Below, piece by piece: positions 52,549 to 61,485 of a stretch of 64,000 nt of DNA. Source of the DNA: an uncultured Leucobacter sp. (GTDB lineage Bacteria > Actinomycetota > Actinomycetes > Actinomycetales > Microbacteriaceae). The translations under genes were made by a program, and so were the position numbers. The notes beneath the pieces were generated by a model. It was not told where the DNA came from, made no database searches, and saw only the letters and a program-made list of their open reading frames with translations. Where the stretch lies: positions 1 through 64,000 of the forward strand of contig CALCJF010000057.1 of the NCBI GenBank assembly GCA_937967375.1, read 5' to 3'. The stretch's first letter is position 1. Every line of letters begins with the position of its first letter.

Positions 52549-52681
52549 GGATGGATCGCCGCCCATTTGCCCGCCGTCGAGACTCGCCCTAGCGTGAGTG
52601 TCGGTGGTCCGGTGTCTACTGGGTGAACGGCAGGCGAGTCGGCCCGCCCACACGCACTCCCACCTCTGAAAGGAGATCGCT

Positions 52682-54064
52682 TTGTCGATCGCGCACCTCG
52701 GCATTCCCGACGCGCCACCGGAGTTTGAAGACGACTCACGTGGGTTCGAGCGGGTGCCTCCGCACGACCTGTTGGCAGAGCAGAGCGTGCTCGGCGGCAT
52801 GCTGCTTTCGAAAGACGCCGTCGCTGATGTCACCGGCCAGCTGCGTCCGGGCGACTTCTATGTGCCGAAGCACGAGGTCATTTATGAGGCCGTGCTCACG
52901 CTGTACGCACAGGGCGATCCCACTGACGTTATTACCGTCACCGACCAGCTCACCAAAACCGGCGACCTGCAGCGCTCGGGTGGTGTCGAGTATCTGCACA
53001 CCCTGACGAGCATCGTGCCGACAGCAGCCAACGCGAGCTTCTATGCAGAGATCGTCGGTGAGAAAGCGCTGCTTCGTCGCCTGGTAGAAGCTGGAACACG
53101 CATTACGCAGATGGGCTACGCCGGCGAGGGCGAGGCGGTCGACCTCGTCAACAGCGCCCAGGCCGAGATCTACACGGTAACGGGTGCCGACCAGGCTGAA
53201 GACTATGTGCCGCTTTCGCTCGCCGTCGAAGCGGCGTTCGAAGAGATCTCGCGCGCCCGCGAGATGCCAGACGGCATGCTCGGCGTGCCCACCGGCTTCA
53301 GCGAACTCGACGCAATGACGAACGGGTTCTCGGGCGGGCAGATGATCATCATCGCGGCTCGACCCGCAATGGGTAAGTCGACGCTCGCGCTCGACGTCGC
53401 GCGAAATGGTTCGGTGCACGCCGACGCGCCAACCGTATTCTTCTCGCTCGAAATGGGGCGCGCCGAGATCGCGATGCGCCTGCTCTCGGCCGAGGCCTCG
53501 GTTCCACTGCAGACGCTTCGCAAGGGCACCCTCGACAACCGCGACTACCAGAAGCTGGCCGCGACGCAGGCCCGCATCTCAGAGAAGCCCCTGTTCATCG
53601 ATGACAGTCCGAACCTCACGCTCGTAGAGATCCGTGCGAAGTGCCGCCGCCTCAAGCAGCAGTACGGCCTGCGCATGGTGGTCATCGACTACCTGCAGTT
53701 GCTGTCGTCAGGCAAGAAGTCAGAGAGCCGCCAGCAAGAGGTGAGCGAGTTCTCGCGTTCGCTCAAGCTGCTCGCAAAAGAACTCGATGTGCCGGTGATC
53801 GCGCTCTCGCAGCTGAACCGTGCGTCGGAGCAGCGCGCAGACAAGATGCCAGCGATCAGCGACCTGCGTGAGTCGGGCTCGCTGGAGCAAGACGCCGACA
53901 TGGTGATTCTGCTGCATCGCGAGGCGGCGGGCGACCGCGACAGTCCGAGGGCTGGGGAGGCCGACTTCATTCTCGCGAAGCAGCGCAACGGCCCCACGGG
54001 CACCGTCACGGTCGCATTCCAGGGGCACTACTCGCGCTTCCAAGACATGCCTTCGGGAATCTGA
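52682..54064 (+). CDS. dnaB: Replicative DNA helicase
   Basis: The 460-residue hexameric 5'-3' helicase of the replication fork. N-terminal domain ALEQSVLGGM-like segment (HDLLAEQSVLGGMLLSKDAV), linker, then RecA-like ATPase with Walker A ARPAMGKST (about residues 226-234), FFSLEMGRAEIAMRLLSAEA and Walker B MVVIDYLQLL. No intein is present. The start is TTG, supported by AAGGAG six bases upstream. Its loader is probably the DciA encoded at 24354. Confidence 0.96.
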   Translation: MSIAHLGIPDAPPEFEDDSRGFERVPPHDLLAEQSVLGGMLLSKDAVADVTGQLRPGDFYVPKHEVIYEAVLTLYAQGDPTDVITVTDQLTKTGDLQRSGGVEYLHTLTSIVPTAANASFYAEIVGEKALLRRLVEAGTRITQMGYAGEGEAVDLVNSAQAEIYTVTGADQAEDYVPLSLAVEAAFEEISRAREMPDGMLGVPTGFSELDAMTNGFSGGQMIIIAARPAMGKSTLALDVARNGSVHADAPTVFFSLEMGRAEIAMRLLSAEASVPLQTLRKGTLDNRDYQKLAATQARISEKPLFIDDSPNLTLVEIRAKCRRLKQQYGLRMVVIDYLQLLSSGKKSESRQQEVSEFSRSLKLLAKELDVPVIALSQLNRASEQRADKMPAISDLRESGSLEQDADMVILLHREAAGDRDSPRAGEADFILAKQRNGPTGTVTVAFQGHYSRFQDMPSGI

Positions 54065-54068
54065 GTTT

Positions 54069-54200
54069 ATGCCGGCTCCCGCAAGCGCGGAGCCGCGAAT
54101 TATGCCGAATCCCACAATTGCCGAGCTGCGGTTCATGCCGACTCCCGCAATTGCCGAGCCGCGAATTATGCCGGATCTCACAACGGTTGAGACCGAAACC
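54069..54200. repeat. Four 33-base tandem repeats
   Basis: Units at 54069, 54102, 54135 and 54168, each starting ATGCCG and most ending GCGAATT or close variants. The third unit is nearly the consensus; the fourth is degenerate after its first ten bases. Unit length is a multiple of three, which keeps the frame. Confidence 0.8.
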
Positions 54201-54278
54201 TTGCCGATTTTCGCGGGCGGAGAGCCCACAGTCATGCAGGCGCCCGGCATCGATCCTCTTCTCACCTTGGAGGAGTAG
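54069..54278 (+). CDS. Small repeat protein, 69 residues
   Basis: An open frame starting four bases after dnaB. Residues 1-44 are four 11-residue repeats of the form MPxPxIAExRx, then a unique acidic tail ending PLLTLEE. No family or ribosome site is recognised. Each repeat begins with ATG, so several starts are possible. It may be a real small protein or only a repeat array with an open frame. Confidence 0.35.
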   Translation: MPAPASAEPRIMPNPTIAELRFMPTPAIAEPRIMPDLTTVETETLPIFAGGEPTVMQAPGIDPLLTLEE

Positions 54279-54315
54279 ACTTGTCGTCGCTATGAATGGG
54301 AAGGCGGAGGCAGTG

Positions 54316-54891
54316 ATGGGGAGCGATCCGAGCACCACGGCAACCTCTGAGTTTCGCGGCTTCCGTGCAGCACAGCTGGTTCGAGCGGGCGTGCTCGTCG
54401 TGGTGGGCGTCGTTATCGCCTTTACCGCTCCGCTGCACCGCGAACTCGGCTTTGACCTCTGGGTGCTCGGCGGCGGCCTCACCCTGATCGGCGCGGCAAC
54501 GCTGCTCGAGTACTTCGCCCTGCGCGGCACTTCGGAGAGCTGGTGGATCGCCGCACGGGCCGTCGTCGCGTTCGCAGCAGCGGGCTCGCTGCTCGCGGTG
54601 AGCGACAGCCTCACCATGGCCCTGGTTCTTGCGCTCTGGGCCGCACTTACCGCTGTCATCACCATCATGCGCCTCACGCGCGGTGTGCAGCCCATGAAGG
54701 TTGCGGTGCCCTCGCTGCTGCTCAGCGCGGCACTCGCAGTCCTGGTATTGCTGTTTCGCGACGACGCGGTGGCACTGATCGGCTTCTTCGGCGCATACGC
54801 GATCATCAGGGGAGTGTTCCTCGGTATCGCGGCGTTCGATCCTCGCCCGGCGACTGACGCCGTTCCCAGCTCGACCCAGGGCTCAGAGTAG
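54316..54891 (+). CDS. Multi-pass membrane protein, unknown (DUF308-like)
   Basis: A 191-residue integral membrane protein with about six hydrophobic segments from residue 20 to 175. The alternation of short helices and the ending AYAIIRGVFLGIAAF resemble HdeD/DUF308 proteins. The ATG at 54316 has GGAGG five bases upstream; an earlier ATG at 54292 is possible, with TAGACT at 54276-54281 as a -10 box. Function unknown; it precedes another small membrane protein. Confidence 0.7.
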   Translation: MGSDPSTTATSEFRGFRAAQLVRAGVLVVVGVVIAFTAPLHRELGFDLWVLGGGLTLIGAATLLEYFALRGTSESWWIAARAVVAFAAAGSLLAVSDSLTMALVLALWAALTAVITIMRLTRGVQPMKVAVPSLLLSAALAVLVLLFRDDAVALIGFFGAYAIIRGVFLGIAAFDPRPATDAVPSSTQGSE

Positions 54892-54919
54892 CCTCAGACA
54901 ACCCATATCGGAACAGAAC

Positions 54920-55225
54920 ATGACTGAACCCACCCCGTCAGACCAGCAGCCAAAGGTCACGCCGACGCGACGTGACAGGCTGCGACCGCTTGAGCTCGTC
55001 GGCTTCTCTGGCGTGCTCGCAGTCTTTGCTGGCATTGTCGTGCTGGTCGTGCTGCGCACGCCCGAGGGCGTCGTCGATTTTGCTCGAGCTGGCATAGTGA
55101 CTGGCATCGTGTTCATCGTCTCGCTCATGGTGTTGGCGCTGCTTGGCCTCGGCGGTAAGCCGAGCGAAGAAGACGTCGAGGCTCGCAAAGACCTGCATCA
55201 CCCCGACAAAGAGGGCTGGCACTAG
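54920..55225 (+). CDS. Small two-helix membrane protein
   Basis: A 101-residue protein with a basic, Pro-rich N-terminus (1-25), two membrane helices (about 27-45 and 58-78) and a charged C-terminal tail ending DLHHPDKEGWH. Resembles unnamed conserved membrane proteins of Micrococcales. Probably co-transcribed with the gene 28 bases upstream. Function unknown. Confidence 0.7.
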   Translation: MTEPTPSDQQPKVTPTRRDRLRPLELVGFSGVLAVFAGIVVLVVLRTPEGVVDFARAGIVTGIVFIVSLMVLALLGLGGKPSEEDVEARKDLHHPDKEGWH

Positions 55226-55249
55226 GGCCGAGCCTCCGCCGGCTGGAGA

Positions 55250-55777
55250 CTAGGCCCCCCGCGAGCGCCTTACACTCAGGCGCCGCGGTTGCCTGGCCCA
55301 GGCTCGGGCATCGCGACTCGAGAGCGCGAGCAGCACCAGAATGTCGAGCGAAACTGTGAGCAGTGTCGTCTGAATGGTGATCTGCTCGCCGTTCGCGAAG
55401 TAGCTGCTCGCGGCGGTGATCGTGCTGAGCGTGACGCCGCACATCACCAACACGCGTGCGAGGTTGCTGCCTCGCCAGATCGACCAGGCGAACACAAGCG
55501 AGGTCAGTGCAGCGAGCACCCCGATGCTCAGCACCAACCAGAAGACGAACGGGCGCTCGTCGGCTGTGACGTGCGCTTCGGCGGCAATCTCGGGCCACGC
55601 CAGCAGAAAGGCGCCGATCCAAACCAACCCGGCGATACCGCGCCCGAACACAAAGAGTGCGCCGAGCGTGGTCGAGAGCGGCCGAGGGCTCGACGCTGAC
55701 CGTGATTCGTCATCGCGAGTCACCAGCACCTCGACCGGCTCGTTCGCCGCGCGTTTTCGCCGCGAGTCGTCGCTCAT
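55250..55777 (-). CDS. Four-helix membrane protein, unknown
   Basis: A 175-residue membrane protein. A charged N-terminus (1-35) is followed by four hydrophobic segments (about 37-58, 70-98, 103-128, 140-160). Its ATG at 55777 overlaps the upstream LssY_C-type gene by four bases, so the two proteins are coupled. No family is recognised. Confidence 0.72.
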   Translation of the reverse strand: MSDDSRRKRAANEPVEVLVTRDDESRSASSPRPLSTTLGALFVFGRGIAGLVWIGAFLLAWPEIAAEAHVTADERPFVFWLVLSIGVLAALTSLVFAWSIWRGSNLARVLVMCGVTLSTITAASSYFANGEQITIQTTLLTVSLDILVLLALSSRDARAWARQPRRLSVRRSRGA

Positions 55778-56646
55778 GAGCGCGTCTCGCTTGCGTCGGT
55801 GCGTGGCAATGCTCTGAGATCGAGGATCGGCAGATCGCCGTCGGTGCGAATGGTGTCGCCGCCACCGTTGCGAGAGTGATAGCCGGTCGAGAAATCGCGC
55901 AGGACGGTCACGGCGGCGGCGGGATTTGCTTGCAGTACGGTCGCAGTGATGTGGTCGCGCTCGATGTCGATGTCGGCATCGATTTTGTGGGTCACCTGAA
56001 GCGTGAAGAGCGAGAACCCGACCGCGCGATCGAAAGTGCCGGCAGCGAGCCAGTCGACGCGAGTGCCGCCGGGCAGCAACCACCCCTCGGGAGTGCGCCA
56101 GAATCGCACGTGGTGTCGCTTCGCCGGGTTGCCGGCGACCTCTTGCTGGTAGGCGAAGTCTTGCATGCGCCCGAAGAGAAAGAGCGGGCTTACCGGGGCC
56201 TCGTCATAGCTCCTGCGGGTGATGGTCGAGGTGATGATGCGCCACGAAGTGCGTAGCGTGACGCGGTCGGCGCGGGTCCACGAGGCACTCTGCATCGCCG
56301 CGTGTAGCGCGCCCTCGTCGCCGAGCAGGGCGAGGTTGATCGGGTCGCCGAGCAGGCCGTCGCTCGTGCGGGTGCGTCCGATGAAGTAGTCGGGCACGTA
56401 GATCGCGGTGAGCATGCGGTGAATGCGGGGGAGCGCCAGGTAGGCGAGCATGCCCCAAAACACCACGAACACGAGAATGCCCCACCAGCCGAGCTGGAAG
56501 CTTTCGCGCAGCAAGAGCCAGGCGAGCCAAACCGCCGCAAGTCCCGCAAAGACGAAGAAGAACTGATCGAGCACCGCGAGCAGCGAAATGCGCCGGGGCC
56601 GAGTCGCCGCACCCTCTGTCTCGCTTCGTCGCGCCTGTGTGCTCAC
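55774..56646 (-). CDS. LssY C-terminal domain membrane protein
   Basis: A 290-residue protein with two N-terminal membrane helices (about 22-45 and 52-72) and a cytoplasmic or outer domain from about 95. The domain matches the LssY_C pattern: DPINLALLGDEGALHAAMQSA, ASWTRADRVTLRTSW, APVSPLFLFGRMQDFAYQQE and RHHVRFWRTPEGWLL. The domain was named from a Legionella type I secretion-linked protein, and its function is unclear. It is first of a two-gene operon. Confidence 0.82.
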   Translation of the reverse strand: MSTQARRSETEGAATRPRRISLLAVLDQFFFVFAGLAAVWLAWLLLRESFQLGWWGILVFVVFWGMLAYLALPRIHRMLTAIYVPDYFIGRTRTSDGLLGDPINLALLGDEGALHAAMQSASWTRADRVTLRTSWRIITSTITRRSYDEAPVSPLFLFGRMQDFAYQQEVAGNPAKRHHVRFWRTPEGWLLPGGTRVDWLAAGTFDRAVGFSLFTLQVTHKIDADIDIERDHITATVLQANPAAAVTVLRDFSTGYHSRNGGGDTIRTDGDLPILDLRALPRTDASETRS

Positions 56647-56791
56647 ACCCTCATGTTAGCGAGGCCACGCATCTGATGGGTGAGGCTGGTGCCGACCGTT
56701 TGCGAGTCACAGAGTGCTTCTAAACCGTGTTTTAGTGGCATTATGTGACCCGCGAAGGTTGGGCGGGGATACTCCGCCGATCGAGCTTGTC

Positions 56792-56815
56792 GAGTCACGG
56801 AGTCACGGAGTCACG
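56792..56815. repeat. Three tandem GAGTCACG units
   Basis: Three exact eight-base units in the 241-base gap between the LssY_C-type gene and purB, flanked by TCGAGCTTGTCGA and CTCGACAGGCTCGA. These resemble the dispersed palindromic repeats common between genes in Microbacteriaceae. No gene is seen in the gap. Confidence 0.7.
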
Positions 56816-56887
56816 GGCATCTCGACAGGCTCGATGGCCGACTACTTGGGCTCGATGACCGATCACTTCGCCTATTGGCAAAACCCC

Positions 56888-58276
56888 TTAGCTCGCAGGC
56901 AGGTGCTCCAGCAGATTCGCCGCATCGCCGACGTAGGTTGCCGGGGTCAGGGCGAGCAGGCGCTGCTTTGCCTCGTCGCCGATCTCGAGCGCCGAAACGA
57001 ACTCGATCAGTTCGGCTTGGCCGATCCTCTTGCCTCGCGTCAACTCTTTGAGCGCTGCGTAGGGGTCTTTGATCGACGAACGACCGGCGGTGACCTCGGC
57101 GCGGATCACAGTCTGAATCGCCTCGCCGAGCACCTCCCAGTTGCTGTCGAGGTCAGCCGCGAGCACCTCGGGTGCCGCGTCGATCTGGCCGAGGCCTCGC
57201 TTGATGTTGTCGAGCGCGAGCACCGAGTGGCCGATGCCGACGCCGATATTGCGCTGCGCCGACGAGTCGGTGAGGTCGCGCTGCCAGCGGCTCGTCACGA
57301 GGGTCTGCGCCAGCGAATCGAGAATCGCGTTCGAGAGCTCAAGGTTTGCTTCGGCGTTTTCGAAGCGGATCGGGTTGACCTTGTGCGGCATCGTCGACGA
57401 GCCGGTGGCGCCCGCAACGGGAATCTGACGGAAGTAGCCGATGGAGATGTAGCTCCAGATATCGGTGGCCAGGTTGTGCAGGATGCGGTTTGCGTGGGCG
57501 ATGCGCGTGTAGAGCTCAGCCTGCCAGTCGTGCGACTCGATCTGCGTGGTGAGCGGATTCCAGTCGAGCCCGAGGCCCTCAACGAACTCGCGTGAGACTG
57601 CCTGCCAGTCGACCAGCGGGTCGGCGGCGATGTGTGCGGCGAAGGTGCCGGTCGCGCCCGAGAACTTGCCCAGGTATTCGATCTGGGTGATCTGCGCGAG
57701 CTGACGGTTCAGACGGTGCACGAAGACGGCGAGCTCCTTGCCGAGCGTCGTCGGGGTCGCCGGCTGCCCGTGCGTGCGGCTCATCATGGGCAGCCCGCGG
57801 TACTGCTCGGCCTGGCGGGCGATCTCGGCGATGACCGCTTCGAACTTTGGCTGCCAGACTTCGGCAACGGCCTGTTTCACGGTGATCGCGTACGAGAGGT
57901 TGTTGATGTCTTCGCTCGTGCAGGCGACGTGCGTGAGCTCGGCGATGCGATCGAGACCCTGACGCGACAGCTGCGCGCGCACCAGGTACTCCACGGCCTT
58001 CACGTCGTGCTGCGTGGTGCGCTCGGTCTCTGCGAGCTCATCGATCTCGGCCTGGCCGAAGTTTGCTGCCCAAGCGCGCAAGGCCGTGACGTCAGCGTCG
58101 TCGAGCGGAGCCGAGCCCAGCAACGAGTGCGAGGTCAGGTAGACGAGCCACTCGACCTCGACGTGCACGCGGGCCTTGTTGAGCCCCGCCTCAGAGAGAA
58201 AGTCGCCGAGTCCCTCGACAGCGCTGCGGTACCGGCCGTCGAGCGGGCTGAGGGGCTGCGGGGGAAGCTGCGTCAT
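56888..58276 (-). CDS. purB: Adenylosuccinate lyase
   Basis: A 462-residue fumarase/aspartase-superfamily enzyme acting twice in purine synthesis: it splits SAICAR to AICAR and adenylosuccinate to AMP, releasing fumarate. The signature loop is SSTMPHKVNPIRFEN with the mobile catalytic Ser. MSRTHGQPATPTTLGKE holds the catalytic His, and ELTHVACTSEDINN is a further substrate-binding block. It is closest to the long PurB form seen in E. coli and Micrococcales. The ATG at 58276 is chosen; the frame runs on upstream without features. Confidence 0.95.
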   Translation of the reverse strand: MTQLPPQPLSPLDGRYRSAVEGLGDFLSEAGLNKARVHVEVEWLVYLTSHSLLGSAPLDDADVTALRAWAANFGQAEIDELAETERTTQHDVKAVEYLVRAQLSRQGLDRIAELTHVACTSEDINNLSYAITVKQAVAEVWQPKFEAVIAEIARQAEQYRGLPMMSRTHGQPATPTTLGKELAVFVHRLNRQLAQITQIEYLGKFSGATGTFAAHIAADPLVDWQAVSREFVEGLGLDWNPLTTQIESHDWQAELYTRIAHANRILHNLATDIWSYISIGYFRQIPVAGATGSSTMPHKVNPIRFENAEANLELSNAILDSLAQTLVTSRWQRDLTDSSAQRNIGVGIGHSVLALDNIKRGLGQIDAAPEVLAADLDSNWEVLGEAIQTVIRAEVTAGRSSIKDPYAALKELTRGKRIGQAELIEFVSALEIGDEAKQRLLALTPATYVGDAANLLEHLPAS

Positions 58277-58345
58277 GGTGACTCTCCAGAGTGTTCGGGG
58301 CGAGGATCGGCCAGCCTCTATTCTCCCACGCACCGGGCGTGCGCC

Positions 58346-59227
58346 TCACTCGTAGCTCTCTCGCACGACATCGAGGTGCATCCACGAGGTCACGTTGCTG
58401 ACCGTATCAAGTGCGCGCAGGTCATCGAGTGTGCGATGCAGGGCCTGGAGTGTGGCGCCTGAGAGGGTGAGCACGACATCGAACGTGCCGATCGCGATGG
58501 CGCCGAACTCGACCGCTTGCATGGCAGAGAGCGCCTCGACCAACCCGTCGCTTTCGCCGCTCAGGCGCAGGCTGGCGCCCATCTGCATTCTTCGCGCGGT
58601 GCTCGACTCCTTGACCTCGCACGCGATGCGCAGCATTCCACTCTCCATGAGCTTGCCGAGTCGAGCCCGCACCGCTCCGATCGACAACCCGACTGCCTGT
58701 CCGAGTTCGCGATAGGGCATCCTGCCGTCTTCGCCGAGCACCTCGATGATGCGCGTGTCTAGCTGATCGGGCTGGTGCAGTTCTGACTCGGCAATATCGC
58801 TGTCGGTTTCGAAGCGGCTCTTGAAGATGTGCACGAGCTGCGAGCTCGTGGTCTCTCGCACCCCCGGTGTCTTGCGAATCTTCGCGAGAGTCTGCTCGAG
58901 GTGGGCGCGATCCTTCGCCCCGACCTCAACAACGATGTCGCAGCTGCCGGCAACCGCAGTAATGAACGTGGTTTCTCGAAAGCTGCGAAGCTGAGCGAGC
59001 ACCGGCGCGCTTGGGCCATCGACCCAGATCAGCACGTCGCAGAACAGGTGGATGCCGAGCAGCGCTGGGTGCACGTTGGCAACAATGCGAATGGTGCCGC
59101 TCTCGAGGAGTGCGTGCATGCGATCCTGCACACGGCGCCGCGGCAGTTGCAATTGCTTGGCAAGCTCTGTTACCGGCAGCCTGCCGTTGTCGCGAAGTGC
59201 ATCAATGAGTGCGCCGTCGAACTCCAT
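58346..59227 (-). CDS. Double Lrp/AsnC-type transcription regulator
   Basis: A 293-residue protein built from two Lrp/AsnC units. Helix-turn-helix 1 (LIDALRDNGRLPVTELAKQL, PRRRVQDRM) is followed by a RAM-like domain. Then HTH 2 (IIEVLGEDGRMPYRELGQAV, SIGAVRARLGKLMESGMLRI as two segments) is followed by a second RAM-like domain. Single-unit Lrp proteins are about 150 residues, so this is a fused dimer. It is divergent from the ABC/isomerase operon, with 240 bases between, and is its likely regulator, perhaps sensing the transported compound. Confidence 0.87.
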   Translation of the reverse strand: MEFDGALIDALRDNGRLPVTELAKQLQLPRRRVQDRMHALLESGTIRIVANVHPALLGIHLFCDVLIWVDGPSAPVLAQLRSFRETTFITAVAGSCDIVVEVGAKDRAHLEQTLAKIRKTPGVRETTSSQLVHIFKSRFETDSDIAESELHQPDQLDTRIIEVLGEDGRMPYRELGQAVGLSIGAVRARLGKLMESGMLRIACEVKESSTARRMQMGASLRLSGESDGLVEALSAMQAVEFGAIAIGTFDVVLTLSGATLQALHRTLDDLRALDTVSNVTSWMHLDVVRESYE

Positions 59228-59467
59228 TGTTTCTCGTTTCGTCACCGATTCGTTATACAGAATCTTCTGCTGCTGTGTGCGCAAATTTATGGCATATCCT
59301 GCACATCAATGTACCAAGCAAGGAAAACCTGGGCAATAATGCAAAATTTGACCGAAACTGAAGACATGAACAATAAATCTGCCCTCGACGCCTGACATTT
59401 TCGGAACTACTGTGAATCCCGTCACATCGACTCGTTGATGCGTGATCACCACCCAAAGGAGGGGCCA
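59228..59467. promoter_or_regulatory. Divergent control region of Lrp-type gene and catabolic operon
   Basis: 240 bases, AT-rich in the middle (about 59280-59390). Directly repeated blocks CAAATTT (near 59282) and CAAAATTTGACC (near 59342) could be regulator sites. No promoter was assigned with confidence. Confidence 0.35.
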
Positions 59468-60247
59468 GTGAACACTCAGGCCACCGAAGCACCGCTGCTC
59501 GATGCACGAGGCTTGCACAAAAGTTACGGCGATAAAGCCGTGCTGCGAGGCGTCGATCTGTCGATCAGGCCCGGCCAGGTCAAAGCCATGCTGGGTCCGA
59601 GCGGCTCGGGCAAATCGACGACGCTGCGTCTGATCAATCTGCTCGAGCGGGTCGACCAGGGCACCATCGAGATCGACGGAAAACAGCTCGGTTTCGTCGG
59701 AAAACCGGGCGCCGAGCGACCGGCACCCGAACGTGTGCTTGCCAAGCAGCGCCAGGTGGTCGGCATGGTGTTTCAGCAGTTCAACCTCTTTCCGCACCTG
59801 AACGCCACGCGAAACGTGATGTCAGGTCTCACAACCGTGCATCGGGTGCACCGCAAAGACGCCGAGGAGCGCGCGGTCATGATGCTCGAGCGAGTAGGTA
59901 TGGGCGCGCACACGCATAAGTACCCCTCTGAGCTCTCAGGCGGGCAGCAACAGCGCGTCGCGATCGCTCGCGCCCTGGTGATGGAGCCGAAGCTGATGCT
60001 CTTCGATGAGCCGACGAGTGCACTCGACCCCGAGCTCGTCGGTGAGGTGCTTCGCGTCATGGAGAGCCTTGCGAGCGAGGGAATGACGATGCTCGTCGTC
60101 ACCCACGAGACCCGCTTCGCTCGGCGGGTTGCCGACGAGGTCGTGCTATTCGACGAGGGGGTCATCATCGAGCAGCAAGAGCCCGAGTGCTTCTTCGAGA
60201 ACCCGCAGCACGAGCGCACCAAGGAGTTTCTACGTCATGTCCACTGA
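59468..60247 (+). CDS. Amino-acid-type ABC transporter ATP-binding protein
   Basis: A 259-residue ATPase of the polar-amino-acid uptake class. Walker A GPSGSGKST, Q loop MVFQQFNLFPHLNATRN, signature LSGGQQQRVAIARAL, Walker B LMLFDEPTSALDPE, and H loop VVTHE. The start is GTG with AAAGGAGG just upstream. It powers the permease at 62392 and the binding protein at 61486. An isomerase gene is inserted between them, which overlaps this gene by 11 bases. Confidence 0.92.
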   Translation: MNTQATEAPLLDARGLHKSYGDKAVLRGVDLSIRPGQVKAMLGPSGSGKSTTLRLINLLERVDQGTIEIDGKQLGFVGKPGAERPAPERVLAKQRQVVGMVFQQFNLFPHLNATRNVMSGLTTVHRVHRKDAEERAVMMLERVGMGAHTHKYPSELSGGQQQRVAIARALVMEPKLMLFDEPTSALDPELVGEVLRVMESLASEGMTMLVVTHETRFARRVADEVVLFDEGVIIEQQEPECFFENPQHERTKEFLRHVH

Positions 60248-61430
60248 ATCCGGTATCGATAACCTGCCAGCGGTTGCGGCTCCTGCCGCGACGAACGGTG
60301 TGCTTGAGTACGTCACCTGCCGCACCGAGCATCTCGCGGCTGCGGGCGACGCAAGCGCGAATCGAGGCATCGCCGGTACCGAGGTGTTCATGGCAGACCT
60401 GAAGGCGAGAACGTTGCCGCTCGCCGAATCGGAGGCCGAGTATGCAGAACTCGTTGCCACGCTGCGAAACGCGGGAGTGCGTCGCGTGCACTGCTCGTAC
60501 TGGGCGGCCCCCACGCCGTTTGTTGCGGGCGTGCAGTTCGGCGAACTGGTGGAGCGTTTCGAGGGCATCGAGCAGGTGCGGGAGTACTTCGGCGATCTCA
60601 CTGGCGCGCACATGTTCAACCGCTGGTGCGATGAGTATGCGCTCGCCCGCGACATCGGCGCGAATGCGTACGTCTTCCACCTGATCGATTACATGCCGGT
60701 AGACGGGGCGTGGGAGTTCACGGTCGATCGCGAGGTCGTGCTCGATGCGATGATCGTGCTCACGCAGCAGTTTCTGCGGGCGCTCGAGCAGCGCGGCCTG
60801 CTCGATGAGCACTCGCCCGTCATCGAGCTCGAGAACGCTGGCTGGGGGCTCGAGTTCGGCGCGCAGACGGCCGACGACTTCGTGCGCGTCTTCGAAGAGG
60901 TATATGACCGCACCAACCGTCTTCGGCTTGGCTGGGATCTGAACCACCTCATGCACGCCGTCGGCCTTGCCGAGGGCAGGGGAGCTTTTCTGCTTCCCGA
61001 CGCGGAGCTCACGCCCGCGATGCGCGAGCTCGAAACGGAGGCGGAGGGCGACATCGCGTCGCTCGCAGCGAGATGGATCGAACAGAACGTGCTCGATCCT
61101 CGCCTCATCGAGAAAGTCTCGGCGATACATCTCTCAGACTGCCCCGCGAAAGAGGTCGAGTACTTCAGCAACGGAAAACTCGATGCCGCATACCTGATCG
61201 ACGGCAGCTGGGAAGAGCAACAAGACGAGGGCCTGCGCATCGTGCTCGAGCACTACGACAACCACGCCTGCCTCGGCGACGGTGTGCTCGACCCTGCGAC
61301 GGTTCGTCGCCTCATCGACGCCCTCGCAGCGCACCACTCGCTCTCGGTGCTGCACGAGCTCAAAAACGCCGAAGATGTCTGGGCCGAGCTCGATCGCCAG
61401 CGCGCTCGACTCTGGGGCCCGCGCCGCTGA
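60237..61430 (+). CDS. Sugar phosphate isomerase/epimerase (AP endonuclease 2 fold)
   Basis: A 397-residue TIM-barrel protein of the xylose-isomerase-like/AP-endonuclease 2 superfamily. Likely metal-binding residues are seen in SPVIELENAGWGLEFG (Glu), RLGWDLNHLMHA (Asp, His) and IHLSDCPAKEVEY (His, Asp). It is about 100 residues longer than typical family members, with an N-terminal extension and an internal stretch (about 270-330). Its place in an uptake operon points to isomerising or cleaving the imported compound. The substrate is unknown. Confidence 0.8.
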   Translation: MSTESGIDNLPAVAAPAATNGVLEYVTCRTEHLAAAGDASANRGIAGTEVFMADLKARTLPLAESEAEYAELVATLRNAGVRRVHCSYWAAPTPFVAGVQFGELVERFEGIEQVREYFGDLTGAHMFNRWCDEYALARDIGANAYVFHLIDYMPVDGAWEFTVDREVVLDAMIVLTQQFLRALEQRGLLDEHSPVIELENAGWGLEFGAQTADDFVRVFEEVYDRTNRLRLGWDLNHLMHAVGLAEGRGAFLLPDAELTPAMRELETEAEGDIASLAARWIEQNVLDPRLIEKVSAIHLSDCPAKEVEYFSNGKLDAAYLIDGSWEEQQDEGLRIVLEHYDNHACLGDGVLDPATVRRLIDALAAHHSLSVLHELKNAEDVWAELDRQRARLWGPRR

Positions 61431-61485
61431 CACGCAGATTTTCATCCACTCACCTACACATTTGAAGCAATCGAAGGAGATTACT

